Assembly (NCBI RefSeq): GCF_009711445.1
Contig: NZ_SMMC01000193.1
Coordinates: forward strand, 1-36,406
Source of the DNA: Curvivirga aplysinae
Lineage (GTDB): Bacteria > Pseudomonadota > Alphaproteobacteria > UBA8366 > Aestuariispiraceae
DNA: 36,406 nucleotides
Reading direction: 5' to 3'
The notes under the pieces were generated by a model. The model saw nothing but the letters and a program-made list of their open reading frames with translations, made no database searches and was not told the origin of the DNA. This document shows, piece by piece, positions 8,377-18,034 of the stretch (the stretch's first letter is position 1; each line of letters starts with the position of its first letter). The translations under genes were made by a program, and so were the position numbers.

Positions 8377-9635
8377 TAGATCATATAAAGTGTATTCTTT
8401 GCTCCGGTAACTTTTTGATCGTAAGGGCTATCGGATCTCCAATATGGACGGTTTTGATATGGTATTTATGGAACTTTGGGCTGAATAACCTCTACTGTTT
8501 TAAATGTTTGATCCCAGAAAATAATACCTCTTAATATAAACACTGCGCTATGGCACGGATAAGTGACACTAGCGCCAAAAAGGCGTGCGCTGTGCGTTTG
8601 GAATACAATTGAATGCTGTTTCACATCGAGCCGCTTAGATACTATAGAAATTGAGTGGTCTTGCTCCATGATCTGCGTCACCGTAATCACGATTGAAATG
8701 ATTGCTGAAATTACCATTCTGTATACTGGCCCCGTTGCTTCAAATTTAGGGAAGAAGGTTTTTAGGAATCTAGGAGTTGTCTATATCGGTTAGGCAGGAG
8801 CAGACGGATGCATCTTGGAAGTCGCTGTGGAGATTTTCCGGCATTCAAAATGGGGAGGTGTCTTAGTGTACTCTCAGAAGATGGCAACTATTTTCCAGAT
8901 AGGCTCTCCATAGCTATTCCGGCCATTGGTAAAAAGATGCAACTCACCCCTGAGTATAACCGCCGGCATCGAAGTAAAAAAAGGGAAAACGAAAATTCAT
9001 TGAGTCCCTCTTATCCTCCGTCATGAAACATGAAAATGAATCGCTAAGGGAGAGGTGATTCCCTGTTTTTAAATTAGGGAATTGCTTTTTTATATGGGAT
9101 AAAATATCTGCTTTCATTTGCTCATTCTATCTAGGTGAGCTAGCAATCCGAAGAATTCCCTGTATTTTCCCAGTTAAACAGAGACTAGTTCGGTGATGAC
9201 AGTTTCCACCGCCAGATCTAGGAAATCTACTATTTTCTTTTGAAATCAACATTTTGAGAATTGTTGAGATTACCTCTTCCCAGCACGTTTATCTCGCACA
9301 TTTTTTCTTGCCTTTTTATCTGCCGTCTAGAACAATTTCTCGCTTTGACTGAGTGGAGGATGTTTGCAGCTGAAACTTAGCGATAATTTTCTGAAGTTTT
9401 GCTTGAAATATTTAATCTAATATTGCTCTAGTCAACGGCCTTTTCAAAAAGGGGCAAAGGATTTTCGGGAAACTTAGAAGTAGGTTTCGTAATTGTTTGA
9501 TTTTAAATAAAGCTTCCTCTTTTTATGATATATGTTATCTTTCTTACGAATTATAGGATAACAATAAATTAAACTGGTTTATGATTCTATTCTGCATAGA
9601 AATGATCCAAGTCAGTTGTAAAATCAGGGTTGAAA
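8377..9635. other. Gene-poor spacer
   Basis: About 1.26 kb without a convincing gene. Three short ORFs (8466-8717 minus, 8563-8793 plus, 8808-9026 plus) have no recognisable domain, no clear ribosome binding site, and two overlap antisense. The region from about 8500 to 9000 is slightly richer in G+C than the strongly AT-rich stretch after 9050, so it may hold decayed gene sequence left from the RTX island. The right end must contain the promoter of the export operon, but no strong consensus is visible. Confidence 0.4.
9058..9092 (+). terminator. Short hairpin with T-run
   Basis: ATTCCCT at 9058-9064 pairs with AGGGAAT at 9076-9082, followed after two bases by a run of Ts. The seven-pair stem is weak and no gene directly precedes it, so its transcript is unknown. 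Confidence 0.35.
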
Positions 9636-10550
9636 ATGGGCGCTAAGATCGTTCTAGCTTCGGAAGATATAGAAAAGTTCAAAGTAATGACCTTTCCTGA
9701 ATATCGGAGGTTATTGGATGGGTTTTGTGGCAACTCATCTTTGATTCTTGTTGCTTCAGAAAATCAAACTCATCCTGAAGGTCTTGTAGTATGCCAGATA
9801 GATCCAAGCAAAAATGTTGGGGAGATATTATCTGTATTTGTGCGAAAAGAATGCCGACAGACTGGCATTGCTCAAGAGATGTTTAAGATTTTGGAAGCAA
9901 GATTAAATGAGCTTGGCATACAATCTGTTGAACTGAAATATACTGTGAATAACCAAAAGTTGCATCCTATTGAAGAGTTTCTAGCAAAGCTTGGTTGGCC
10001 ACAACCTAATTTACGTATGATGTTGTTCGATATCGCAATTGATAAATTGGTTAGCGCAAATTGGGTGCAGGATATTAAAGAGATTCAGGATGAGTATAGA
10101 ATATCATATTGGCATACTGTTAGTGAAATAGAGTTAGCAACGTTGCAAACTGAATCTTGGATCCCACAAGAATTGTCACCGTCGAAACATCAATTTCAAG
10201 GATTAGATGGTAAAGCAGTTGTCCCGGAGTTGAGTTTTGTTTTGCGTCAGAATGAAGAAATTATCGGCTGGCATTTTACGCATAAAATAGATGAAGAAAT
10301 AGCACGTTTCAGCGTGAGTTATATTCATCCAAAATTTCAACAAAATTTACTACTTTTGAAGTTGTGGTATTATGCGGGTATTGAAGCTCAAAAAGCAGGT
10401 TATAAAAGTGTTAGATTAGGCGCTTCTATTCGTCATAAACAGATGATGCAGTTTTGTGAACGCTATTTAGGGCCACTAGCAACAAAGGTTGACTATTCAA
10501 AAGGAGCATTCAAATTGTTGCAAACCCAAGAGGAGGCCGCATGGGTCTAA
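9636..10550 (+). CDS. GNAT-family N-acyltransferase, two-domain
   Basis: A protein of about 304 residues. The N-terminal half is a clear GNAT domain: a strand like LVVCQIDPS, then GEILSVFVRKECRQTGIA, in which R-Q-T-G-I-A is the acyl-CoA pyrophosphate loop, followed by the helix QEMFKILEARL. The C-terminal half repeats a GNAT-like pattern without a clear acyl-CoA loop and may be a degenerate second copy. ATG 9636 is chosen over TTG 9630 because AGGG sits six bases before it. It is the first gene of the NHLM export operon, 33 bases from the HlyD gene. GNAT enzymes in NHLP-type clusters are known to fatty-acylate Lys or Orn side chains of the peptide (selidamides), so peptide acylation is a reasonable role here; plain acetylation or self-protection are alternatives. 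Confidence 0.75.
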   Translation: MGAKIVLASEDIEKFKVMTFPEYRRLLDGFCGNSSLILVASENQTHPEGLVVCQIDPSKNVGEILSVFVRKECRQTGIAQEMFKILEARLNELGIQSVELKYTVNNQKLHPIEEFLAKLGWPQPNLRMMLFDIAIDKLVSANWVQDIKEIQDEYRISYWHTVSEIELATLQTESWIPQELSPSKHQFQGLDGKAVVPELSFVLRQNEEIIGWHFTHKIDEEIARFSVSYIHPKFQQNLLLLKLWYYAGIEAQKAGYKSVRLGASIRHKQMMQFCERYLGPLATKVDYSKGAFKLLQTQEEAAWV

Positions 10551-10583
10551 CATTTTGAATGTATGACTTGGCAGTAAAAAAAT

Positions 10584-12332
10584 ATGTTTCGTAAAAAATC
10601 TCTTGATAAACTTCATGAACCAGAAAGCCTCGATCAATTACTTGTGGTCGTGACGCCGCGTTCAGTGTGGACACTTGCCTCTCTTGTTGGCGTATTGATC
10701 GTAGTTATTGCATGGGGATTATTATCCCGTATTCCGGTGACTGTTGATGGGTTTGGTATTCTAGTAAAGCCCGGTAGCATCAAGACAGTGCAAGCCCTTG
10801 GTAGTGGGACTGTTTTTTCTATTCAAGCAGATATAGGAGAGCAAGTTGGGGCTGGCGAAGTCATGGCGGTCTTAAATGATCCTGATCAAGCGCGCCAGTT
10901 AAATACAGATATTGCACGTTATCATGCGAAACAAATTTTCAATCAGGATACCTTGGAGATTTCCCGAAATAAACGTGATCTGGAAATTGCGTTGGTCAAT
11001 ACAACGATTAAGTCTTTGAGTGATGAAACACTTGCTATCGAAGCGTTGAGAAATAAGTTGAAAAGTCAGACCCGATCTAATGCACGGGAAGAGGCTGATA
11101 GTTTGGAACGTAATCAACAATTGTTGGATGAACTTTATCGATCTCAAAAGAAGCAACTAGATGCAATCACGGAACTTATTGAAGAGGGGGCTGCATCCGA
11201 CTCCCAAAGATTACAGATGCAAGCGACGCTGACAGATACAGAAAGCCGCATTTCTGAGATGAATTTGCGTAAAAATAGTACGCAAGTTCGTCTTTTGGAT
11301 ACAGAGCAACAAGATATTCGTTTCTTGCAGGAGTTGACCCAACTAAATTCAAGATTACAGCAAGAATTGATCAAGCGAGAGAAAATCAATCAGGAATTTG
11401 AGATTGAAGAACATCGTAAATCAATGGAGTTGACAGAGTTAGCCGCAAATATTCGGCTGACCAAGGAGCGTCATTTTCGACTTCAATCCGTTCATAGTAA
11501 TTATACAGGCCGTGTATTGGAAGTGAGTTCATCTGTTGGTGAGAATCTAAGTAGTGGTGAACGTCTAGCGATCATGCAAATTGAATCGACAAAGCCGTTC
11601 AAACGTCTCGTCATCGGAGATGATGTATCGAAAGGTACATTCTCTCTAGTTTATGATGGATTTACAACGCATGATATTCATTTCCCACCAACAGCTGAAA
11701 AAATTCAAAACGCGCTTTTGGCGCTCGGTATCTTTGATCAAGAGAATACGGTGCGTGTTGAACCAATCCGAAATTTACGTGTCTTTGATATTTATTCTAC
11801 CAATAATGCGGAATATTTTCTGGAAGTGAATGATGAAGATTTGTTGACGGAAAATAATATTCCATCCTTTGCAACCGTGATGAATTTAGGCGGTGTGGTG
11901 AAGGATGAAGATCTTAAACATCTATGCTTTTTCACCATTGGGGATGGTAAGAAAGTACAAAAAGGGATGAAGATCCGGATGAGCCCATCAAATGTAGAAC
12001 GCCAACGTTTTGGCAGCATCGTGGGTGAAGCCATTTCTGTTTCAGCTTATCCAGTCACATCAGAAGGTGTCTTAAGCCTAACGGGAAATAAAGATGTTGC
12101 TGCTGCCTTATTGGAAAAAGGCGGCACAATTTTGGTCACAGCCAAATTAAATAAAAACCCTGATAATCCAGAAAAATATCAGTGGACATCAAAAGGGTAT
12201 GACGGGGAAATTACAGCGGGGACAACAACCAGTTGTCGTGTAACGGTGGAAGAAAGACCACCGATTACATTTGTGGTGCCGTTACTGCGTAAATGGTTGA
12301 TGGGGGAAAGCAATAATGCACCTCCTGTCTAG
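10584..12332 (+). CDS. NHLM-type HlyD membrane-fusion (adaptor) protein with inserted domain
   Basis: Periplasmic adaptor linking the ABC exporter to TolC. One TM helix (about residues 29-50) is followed by the first lipoyl-like half (KTVQALGSGTVFSIQADIGE, ending near residue 100), a long coiled-coil hairpin (about 120-300), the second lipoyl half (SNYTGRVLEVSSSVGENLSSG) and a beta-barrel part typical of NHLM secretion proteins (GKKVQKGMKIRMSPSNVERQ). Between the last two lies an extra stretch of about 90-100 residues (about 345-440), beginning GTFSLVYDGFTTHDI and continuing with TAEKIQNALLALG. That pattern resembles a repeat of large bacterial surface proteins, which I do not expect in HlyD. 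At 582 residues it is longer than the usual 400-450. Its 3' end overlaps the exporter gene by 17 bases. Confidence 0.9.
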   Translation: MFRKKSLDKLHEPESLDQLLVVVTPRSVWTLASLVGVLIVVIAWGLLSRIPVTVDGFGILVKPGSIKTVQALGSGTVFSIQADIGEQVGAGEVMAVLNDPDQARQLNTDIARYHAKQIFNQDTLEISRNKRDLEIALVNTTIKSLSDETLAIEALRNKLKSQTRSNAREEADSLERNQQLLDELYRSQKKQLDAITELIEEGAASDSQRLQMQATLTDTESRISEMNLRKNSTQVRLLDTEQQDIRFLQELTQLNSRLQQELIKREKINQEFEIEEHRKSMELTELAANIRLTKERHFRLQSVHSNYTGRVLEVSSSVGENLSSGERLAIMQIESTKPFKRLVIGDDVSKGTFSLVYDGFTTHDIHFPPTAEKIQNALLALGIFDQENTVRVEPIRNLRVFDIYSTNNAEYFLEVNDEDLLTENNIPSFATVMNLGGVVKDEDLKHLCFFTIGDGKKVQKGMKIRMSPSNVERQRFGSIVGEAISVSAYPVTSEGVLSLTGNKDVAAALLEKGGTILVTAKLNKNPDNPEKYQWTSKGYDGEITAGTTTSCRVTVEERPPITFVVPLLRKWLMGESNNAPPV

Positions 12333-14553
12333 ATTACTGACGTTTGTCCTTAATATTGCATTGCAGGGAAAACAGTCTGTATTACGTGAAAACCGCACTC
12401 CATTTGTTTTACAGATGGAGGCCGTGGAATGTGGTGCTGCATCTCTTGCAATGATCTTGGGCTATTATAAGAAGTTTGTCCCATTAACCAAATTACGCTC
12501 CGACTGCGGTGTCTCGCGTGACGGTAGTAAGGCATCGAATATTCTGAAAGCAGCCCGTAAATATGGCCTTGAAGCAAAAGGCTATAGTAAGGGGATGGAA
12601 AAACTGAAGGATATGAAATTCCCATTGATCGTGTTTTGGGAATTCAATCACTTCCTTGTTGTTGAGAAAATTGGCGAAAAATATATCCATGTGAATGATC
12701 CTGCAGTTGGGCATAGAAAACTGACGCATGAGGAATTCGGTGCTGGATATACGGGTGTGGTCTTAACATTTACGCCGACTGAAGAATTTGTAGAAGAAGG
12801 TTCTCAACCTAATCCTTTGCCTTTGTTGTTAAAACGGATTGCTGGCAGTGAGAAGGCGATCGGTTTTATGATTTTGGCAGGCATTGTTGGAATTATACCG
12901 GGACTGGTGCAGGCGGTTTTCTCTAAATTCTTTATCGATTCTATTATTACTGAAGAACATTATGACTGGCTTAGGCCAATGTTGGTGGCCATGGTGGTCG
13001 TGATGATCTTCCAGTTGATTTTGCAATCCATCAGTGGGCTGTTCTCACGTCGTTTGACGATGGGACTCTCAGCAAAGCTTTATGCAGAATTTTATCAACA
13101 TTTACTTAAGCTTCCGTATCATTTTTATACTCAGCGCTATGTCGGAGATGTTGTGAATCGTAGCGGGCTGAATGATATGGTCGTCTCATTGATGGCTGGG
13201 CAGATGAGCTCTACGGCCGTTGGTTTGGTGTCGATGGTGTTCTTTGGGATTATTTTGTTTTCTTATAATCCAATGATCACATCTATAGGTGTTTTATCGA
13301 CAGTAATTAACTTTGCTTTGATCCGGTCCATGTCAGCCCGAAGGGTAGAAGCCAATATGCGTATTGCCAAAGAGCAAGGCAAAGTGCAGGGCGCGACCAT
13401 TGCGGCCATTCAAAATATTGAATCCATTAAAGCATCCGGCATGGAAAGTACGTTTTTTGAGAAATGGGCAGGATATTTTTCTGCGTCTTCCAATGCTAGT
13501 TTGAAACTATCGATGGATAGTCGCATGTTTTCGATCTTTCCGACTTTATCATCCTCTATCGTTAGTACGATCACATTGGTGCTGGGCGGCTTGGAAGTTA
13601 TCAATGGCAATATGACTATTGGTACTTTAATGGCCTTTAACCTGATTATGGGGCAATTTCTGGGCCCTATTCAGGGGGTATTAGGCTTGGTGGTTCAGAT
13701 GCAGGAAATCCGGGGTAGCGTGGTGCGGCTGGAAGATGTATTGGAACATCCAACCCGCGATCAGCTTTTTGGGAATGAAGATCAAAAGCCAACCGAAGAA
13801 GAAATCAAACAACTTGAAAATCTGAATATTCGTCTGGATGGGACACTAAATATCAAAGGTTTGAACTATGGATATAGTCCGATTGAACCCGCCTTGATTG
13901 GTGATTTCAATCTGGAAATTAAACCAGGTGAACGTGTGGCCTTGGTGGGTAGCTCCGGTTGTGGTAAATCCACAATTGCCAGATTGGTCGCTGGGCTTAT
14001 TCCTCCGTGGTCCGGCGATGTGGCTTTCAATGGTATTAATCGAGAACGTCTTCCATCAGAAATCTTAACAAATTCTGTTGCATTTATTGAACAAGATTTC
14101 CTTCTGTTTCCCGGCACGGTGCGGGAAAATCTTACACTTTGGGACAATACCATTGGGGATGAATGGTTGAAAGAAGCATTGGAAGATGCAGCAATCCTAG
14201 ATCAGGTTCTTGCGATGCCCGGTGGTCTTGATGCAGATATTGAAGAAGGCGGTGGGAATCTGAGTGGCGGACAAAGACAGCGCTTGGAAATTGCCCGTTG
14301 CTTGGTCCGTCGGCCAACCTTCTTGATTATGGATGAAGCGACGAGTGCCTTGGATGTGGAAACCGAAGCCAAGATTATGCGTAACATTCACCGTCGTGGG
14401 TGCAGTGCATTAATCGTTGCCCATCGTCTCAGCACCATTCGAAATTGCCATAAAATTATTGTAATGCAAAAAGGTAAAGTGAAAGAAGTGGGCGATCATG
14501 AAACTCTTTATGCTGCCGATGGTGCATATGCGAAACTAGTGAAAATGCAGTAG
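12316..14553 (+). CDS. NHLM ABC exporter with C39 leader peptidase (ABC1)
   Basis: A 745-residue PCAT-type exporter that removes a double-glycine leader and exports the peptide. The C39 peptidase domain (about 25-150) has all catalytic parts: oxyanion Gln33, Cys39 in MEAVECGAAS, His112 in FNHFLVV and Asp128 in HVNDPA. A six-helix membrane domain follows (about 170-460), then a nucleotide-binding domain with Walker A GSSGCGKST (545-553), signature LSGGQ (649-653) and Walker B LIMDEAT (Asp673, Glu674). It overlaps the HlyD gene and is eight bases from ABC2. The GG site of the precursor at 22593 fits this peptidase. Confidence 0.93.
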   Translation: MHLLSRLLTFVLNIALQGKQSVLRENRTPFVLQMEAVECGAASLAMILGYYKKFVPLTKLRSDCGVSRDGSKASNILKAARKYGLEAKGYSKGMEKLKDMKFPLIVFWEFNHFLVVEKIGEKYIHVNDPAVGHRKLTHEEFGAGYTGVVLTFTPTEEFVEEGSQPNPLPLLLKRIAGSEKAIGFMILAGIVGIIPGLVQAVFSKFFIDSIITEEHYDWLRPMLVAMVVVMIFQLILQSISGLFSRRLTMGLSAKLYAEFYQHLLKLPYHFYTQRYVGDVVNRSGLNDMVVSLMAGQMSSTAVGLVSMVFFGIILFSYNPMITSIGVLSTVINFALIRSMSARRVEANMRIAKEQGKVQGATIAAIQNIESIKASGMESTFFEKWAGYFSASSNASLKLSMDSRMFSIFPTLSSSIVSTITLVLGGLEVINGNMTIGTLMAFNLIMGQFLGPIQGVLGLVVQMQEIRGSVVRLEDVLEHPTRDQLFGNEDQKPTEEEIKQLENLNIRLDGTLNIKGLNYGYSPIEPALIGDFNLEIKPGERVALVGSSGCGKSTIARLVAGLIPPWSGDVAFNGINRERLPSEILTNSVAFIEQDFLLFPGTVRENLTLWDNTIGDEWLKEALEDAAILDQVLAMPGGLDADIEEGGGNLSGGQRQRLEIARCLVRRPTFLIMDEATSALDVETEAKIMRNIHRRGCSALIVAHRLSTIRNCHKIIVMQKGKVKEVGDHETLYAADGAYAKLVKMQ

Positions 14554-14561
14554 GTCAGGCC

Positions 14562-17474
14562 ATGAAATTAACAGGACATGATATACTGAGACTGGAAGAT
14601 AAGGATAGTGGATACCTTATCAATCAAGGATCTTTAGCCCTATATTTGGTGCGACTTTCCAATGGTGAAATGGTTGGGCAACGCCATTATGTGATGACAT
14701 GCCATACGGGCTCTCTTATCTGGGGTGGGACTTATCCACTGGAAGATGCAGACTTTACGATGGTCGCCGAGCCTGTGGAGGATGCAGAGCTTCAAGATGT
14801 AAGCAAGAAAACATTGGTTTCTTCGAAATCTCCCAAATATATGGAAGCCTTGGAAAGCTGGTGTGAAAAAATTGGCAGCTTTATTAGCAAGTTACAAGTT
14901 CAAGATTATTATGAGAAAACAGAACAACTTGATGAATTGGAATATAGTGATGGGCAAAAATTCCGCCCTAAAAATGCTGGATTTTATCGATTGGTTCTGG
15001 AATCAGGAAAGATTACCTTTGATAAAGAAAAGATCCTTCCAGTTGGTGCAGAAGATGGCAATCTGATCTTTTATGCGACAAATGCGTTGCATTTCATAGC
15101 TGTAGAAGATCTTAAGGGTCGTTTTGAACAGGTTGAAAAACTGAAATCCGCGGATCTAGATGGTTTGCTAAGTTTACAATCAGCGATGGTTGCCCTGTAT
15201 TACCATCGCATTTTGGATCAGGAGCGCGCGGAGAGAAATCGCTTTAAGCGCCTTCAAAAAGAAATTGAACGCAACAAACGTGACGCCGTTGATAATTTAA
15301 AACTGGAAGATAAGTCCGTTTGGCAACCGCAAGAACATGATAATGATTTACAAACGGTTTTGGAGGTTGTTGGGCATTTCTCTAAACTAGATTTCAATTT
15401 AGATATTCCTGTGGATCAAAATCTGTCTGTGGATGGTCAGATTGAACGCATTTGTCGTGATTCAGGTGTACGCATGCGTCATGTACGCCTGATTGGGGAA
15501 TGGTGGAAGGATGACGTTGGTAATATACTCTGTTTTGATAAGAAAACAGGGAAGCCAATGGCTTTGTTAAACCTTGCTCAATATGGTGGGTTGGTCCGAC
15601 GTTATTTCTTCTTTGATCCTGAAGCCCGTGAGATGATTCCGCTTGATCTGGATATGGATTTGGAACTGAATGAGGAGGCATACTACTTCATTCGTCCAAT
15701 GCCGACAGATAAGGAAGAAGCCACCAGCTTCATGAAACTGGCGAGATTTACATATAAGCCATTTACAACTGATTTTATGTTGATGTTTGCTCTCTCTTTC
15801 TTGTCAGGACTATTGGGCCTATTCACACCTATTGCGAATAGATTATTGGTGGATCAAGTTATACCGGATGCGAATAAGGATCTAATGGTTGATCTGGCAA
15901 TTGGTATGAGTTGTATGTCCTTGGGCTTATTCTTCTTCTCACTATCCCAAGGCATTATTTCGCTTCGCATTCAAACTGCTATGACGGCTCAGCTGCAATC
16001 CATGATCATGGATAGATTGTTAAAACTGCCGACCCGTTTTTATCGTAATTATAGTAGTGGTGATTTGCTTAATCGATCCATGATGATTTCGGAGATTAGC
16101 GCTGGTTTCTCCGGTACGGTGATTAATGCTGGATTCTCCTTACTATCTGTTTTGATGATGTTGTTAATGTGTTTTTATTATTCTTCAAAACTTGCATTCT
16201 TGGCGCTGATTGCAGCGGTTTTAACCAGTATTATTTCGGTTTCTTTCTCTTTCGTTATTCGGAAAATCGCCTTGAAACAAGAACGTGCTAGCGGTCATTT
16301 ATTTGGTTTTATGGTGCAGATGGTAAAGGGTATTTCCAAATTACAAATTGCAGGTGCGGAACCAAGAGCTTTTGCCCAATGGAGTAAGAGATACGGACAG
16401 CAATTGAAGGATAATTATAAGGTTGCTCAGTTGCAGCAATATTCTTCAATGATCAATACATTTATCCAGACTTTTAGTACGATTGCGCTGTATTATTTTG
16501 CCGGTACGATGATCAAGGAAAGCATTGATTTACGTGAACTGGATCCATTAGCGCCAAGCCTTCTGACAGTTGGTAGTTTCTTTGCTATTCAAGGTGCTTT
16601 CAGTGCCGTGGTCGGCGGCGTGGTAAATTTCTTTTCAAGTTTTATTACTATCCACCAACAAATGGCGAAACGTGAATTGGCGCGCCCTATTTTGGAAGCT
16701 GAAATTGAGTCGGGAAGCGGTAAGAAAACACCACCTCCATTGGAGGGTTTGATTGAACTTTCCCATGTGAAATTCCGGTATTCTGAAGACACACCTGTTA
16801 TTTTGGATGATGTTAGTTTACGAATTTTACCGGGTGAATTTATTGCGGTCGTTGGACAATCAGGTTGCGGTAAGTCGACAATGTTTAAACTATTGCTGGG
16901 GTTTGAAACGCCTGAATCTGGTCAAATTCTTTATGATCGTAATGATACGGCAAAATTGGATATGGTTGGTATTCGCCGCCAAATCGGTGTGGTTCTTCAA
17001 GAATCTTCCGTGAGTGCTGGGACAATTTATCACAATATCATTGGTGCTTCAAAAATGAGTATGGATGAGGCATGGGAAGCAGCAGAAGATGCAGGCCTTG
17101 CGGATGATATTAAAGGTTTCCCGATGGGATTGCATACGGTTGTGCCTGAAGGTGGTGGAACTTTATCTGGTGGACAAAAACAACGTTTGATGATTGCACG
17201 TGCATTAGCACAAAATCCATCAATTGTATTTTTCGATGAAGCCACATCCGCATTGGATAATAAAACACAGAAAATTGTTACAGAAAGTTTGAGACGACGA
17301 AAGGTAACCCGTGTTGTGATTGCGCATCGACTATCAACTATTCTGGATGCAGATAAGATTATTGTGCTGGGAGAGGGCAAAATCCTAGAGCAGGGTAATT
17401 ATGAAGAACTCATGAAACTGGATGGTATGTTTGCTTCTATGGCGAAGAAGCAAACCGTCACAGAGGAGACTTAA
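14562..17474 (+). CDS. NHLM second ABC transporter protein (ABC2)
   Basis: A 970-residue protein of the NHLM second-ATPase type. An N-terminal region of about 400 residues has no C39 catalytic triad; its start (GYLINQGSLALYLVRLSNGE, then a Gly-rich turn) looks like the barrel-like sensory domain usual in this family. Membrane helices occupy about 405-700, and the nucleotide-binding domain has Walker A GQSGCGKST (765-773), LSGGQ (868-872) and Walker B VFFDEAT (Asp892, Glu893), so it should hydrolyse ATP. It probably pairs with ABC1 as a heterodimeric exporter. The gene is directly followed, without a spacer, by the cyclic-nucleotide-binding gene. Confidence 0.92.
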   Translation: MKLTGHDILRLEDKDSGYLINQGSLALYLVRLSNGEMVGQRHYVMTCHTGSLIWGGTYPLEDADFTMVAEPVEDAELQDVSKKTLVSSKSPKYMEALESWCEKIGSFISKLQVQDYYEKTEQLDELEYSDGQKFRPKNAGFYRLVLESGKITFDKEKILPVGAEDGNLIFYATNALHFIAVEDLKGRFEQVEKLKSADLDGLLSLQSAMVALYYHRILDQERAERNRFKRLQKEIERNKRDAVDNLKLEDKSVWQPQEHDNDLQTVLEVVGHFSKLDFNLDIPVDQNLSVDGQIERICRDSGVRMRHVRLIGEWWKDDVGNILCFDKKTGKPMALLNLAQYGGLVRRYFFFDPEAREMIPLDLDMDLELNEEAYYFIRPMPTDKEEATSFMKLARFTYKPFTTDFMLMFALSFLSGLLGLFTPIANRLLVDQVIPDANKDLMVDLAIGMSCMSLGLFFFSLSQGIISLRIQTAMTAQLQSMIMDRLLKLPTRFYRNYSSGDLLNRSMMISEISAGFSGTVINAGFSLLSVLMMLLMCFYYSSKLAFLALIAAVLTSIISVSFSFVIRKIALKQERASGHLFGFMVQMVKGISKLQIAGAEPRAFAQWSKRYGQQLKDNYKVAQLQQYSSMINTFIQTFSTIALYYFAGTMIKESIDLRELDPLAPSLLTVGSFFAIQGAFSAVVGGVVNFFSSFITIHQQMAKRELARPILEAEIESGSGKKTPPPLEGLIELSHVKFRYSEDTPVILDDVSLRILPGEFIAVVGQSGCGKSTMFKLLLGFETPESGQILYDRNDTAKLDMVGIRRQIGVVLQESSVSAGTIYHNIIGASKMSMDEAWEAAEDAGLADDIKGFPMGLHTVVPEGGGTLSGGQKQRLMIARALAQNPSIVFFDEATSALDNKTQKIVTESLRRRKVTRVVIAHRLSTILDADKIIVLGEGKILEQGNYEELMKLDGMFASMAKKQTVTEET

Positions 17475-18011
17475 ATGAAAAAAGTATTATATATCTTGGG
17501 GCTGTTGGAAGACGAAGATATTGATTGGATGGTGACTGCTGGTCATCGTGAACAATATAAACCCGGCGATGAATTGGTTCAGGAAAATGTTCAAAATGGC
17601 AATCTTTTTATTATGGCAGAGGGTACAGTAAATGTGACGATCCGCGGTAAAAAAGTTGCAGAAATCACGCAAGGCGAGGTCTTTGGTGAGATGTCTTTAT
17701 TAGATTCACGCCCGCCTTCTGCGACCATTGTGGCAAGTACAGACATCCTTGTATTGAGAATTGATTTTGATGATTTGGAAGCGCGCCTGAATTCTAATCC
17801 AAAGTTTCAAGGGCGCTTTTACAAAGCGTTGGGTGTTTTCTTGGCTCAGCGTCTACGTGTATTGAATCTTAATGTCATTTCCGGCGACTCTGCTTATACT
17901 GAAGATGAAGATGAGTTTATTGATGATGAGATTGATGAACAGGTTTTGGAAAAAATCACTTTGGCGGGAACACGTTTTAAAGTGATTATTGATAAACTTA
18001 AAAACGGATAA
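17475..18011 (+). CDS. Cyclic-nucleotide-binding-domain protein
   Basis: A 178-residue protein with one cNMP-binding beta-barrel (about 15-125): GNLFIMAEGTVNV, then GEVFGEMSLLDSRPPSATIVA. The phosphate-binding cassette keeps the FGE glutamate and an arginine followed by P-P-S-A-T, so ligand binding is plausible. The C-terminal 50 residues are acidic and helical, with no DNA-binding helix-turn-helix. It is therefore not a CRP-type regulator; it may gate or tune the exporter next to it. The ATG follows the ABC2 stop directly, with AGAGGAG as ribosome binding site inside the ABC2 gene. Confidence 0.88.
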   Translation: MKKVLYILGLLEDEDIDWMVTAGHREQYKPGDELVQENVQNGNLFIMAEGTVNVTIRGKKVAEITQGEVFGEMSLLDSRPPSATIVASTDILVLRIDFDDLEARLNSNPKFQGRFYKALGVFLAQRLRVLNLNVISGDSAYTEDEDEFIDDEIDEQVLEKITLAGTRFKVIIDKLKNG

Positions 18012-18034
18012 GAAACTTTTACCGCAGAGATCAA

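Noticed and set aside
8466..9026. Three short ORFs as possible small genes
   Set aside because: Two overlap antisense, none has a recognisable motif, credible ribosome binding site or operon partner.
14562..15760. Second C39 peptidase in the N-terminal part of ABC2
   Set aside because: No QxxxxxC start or matching His/Asp motifs; the region looks like the non-peptidase domain of the NHLM second ATPase.
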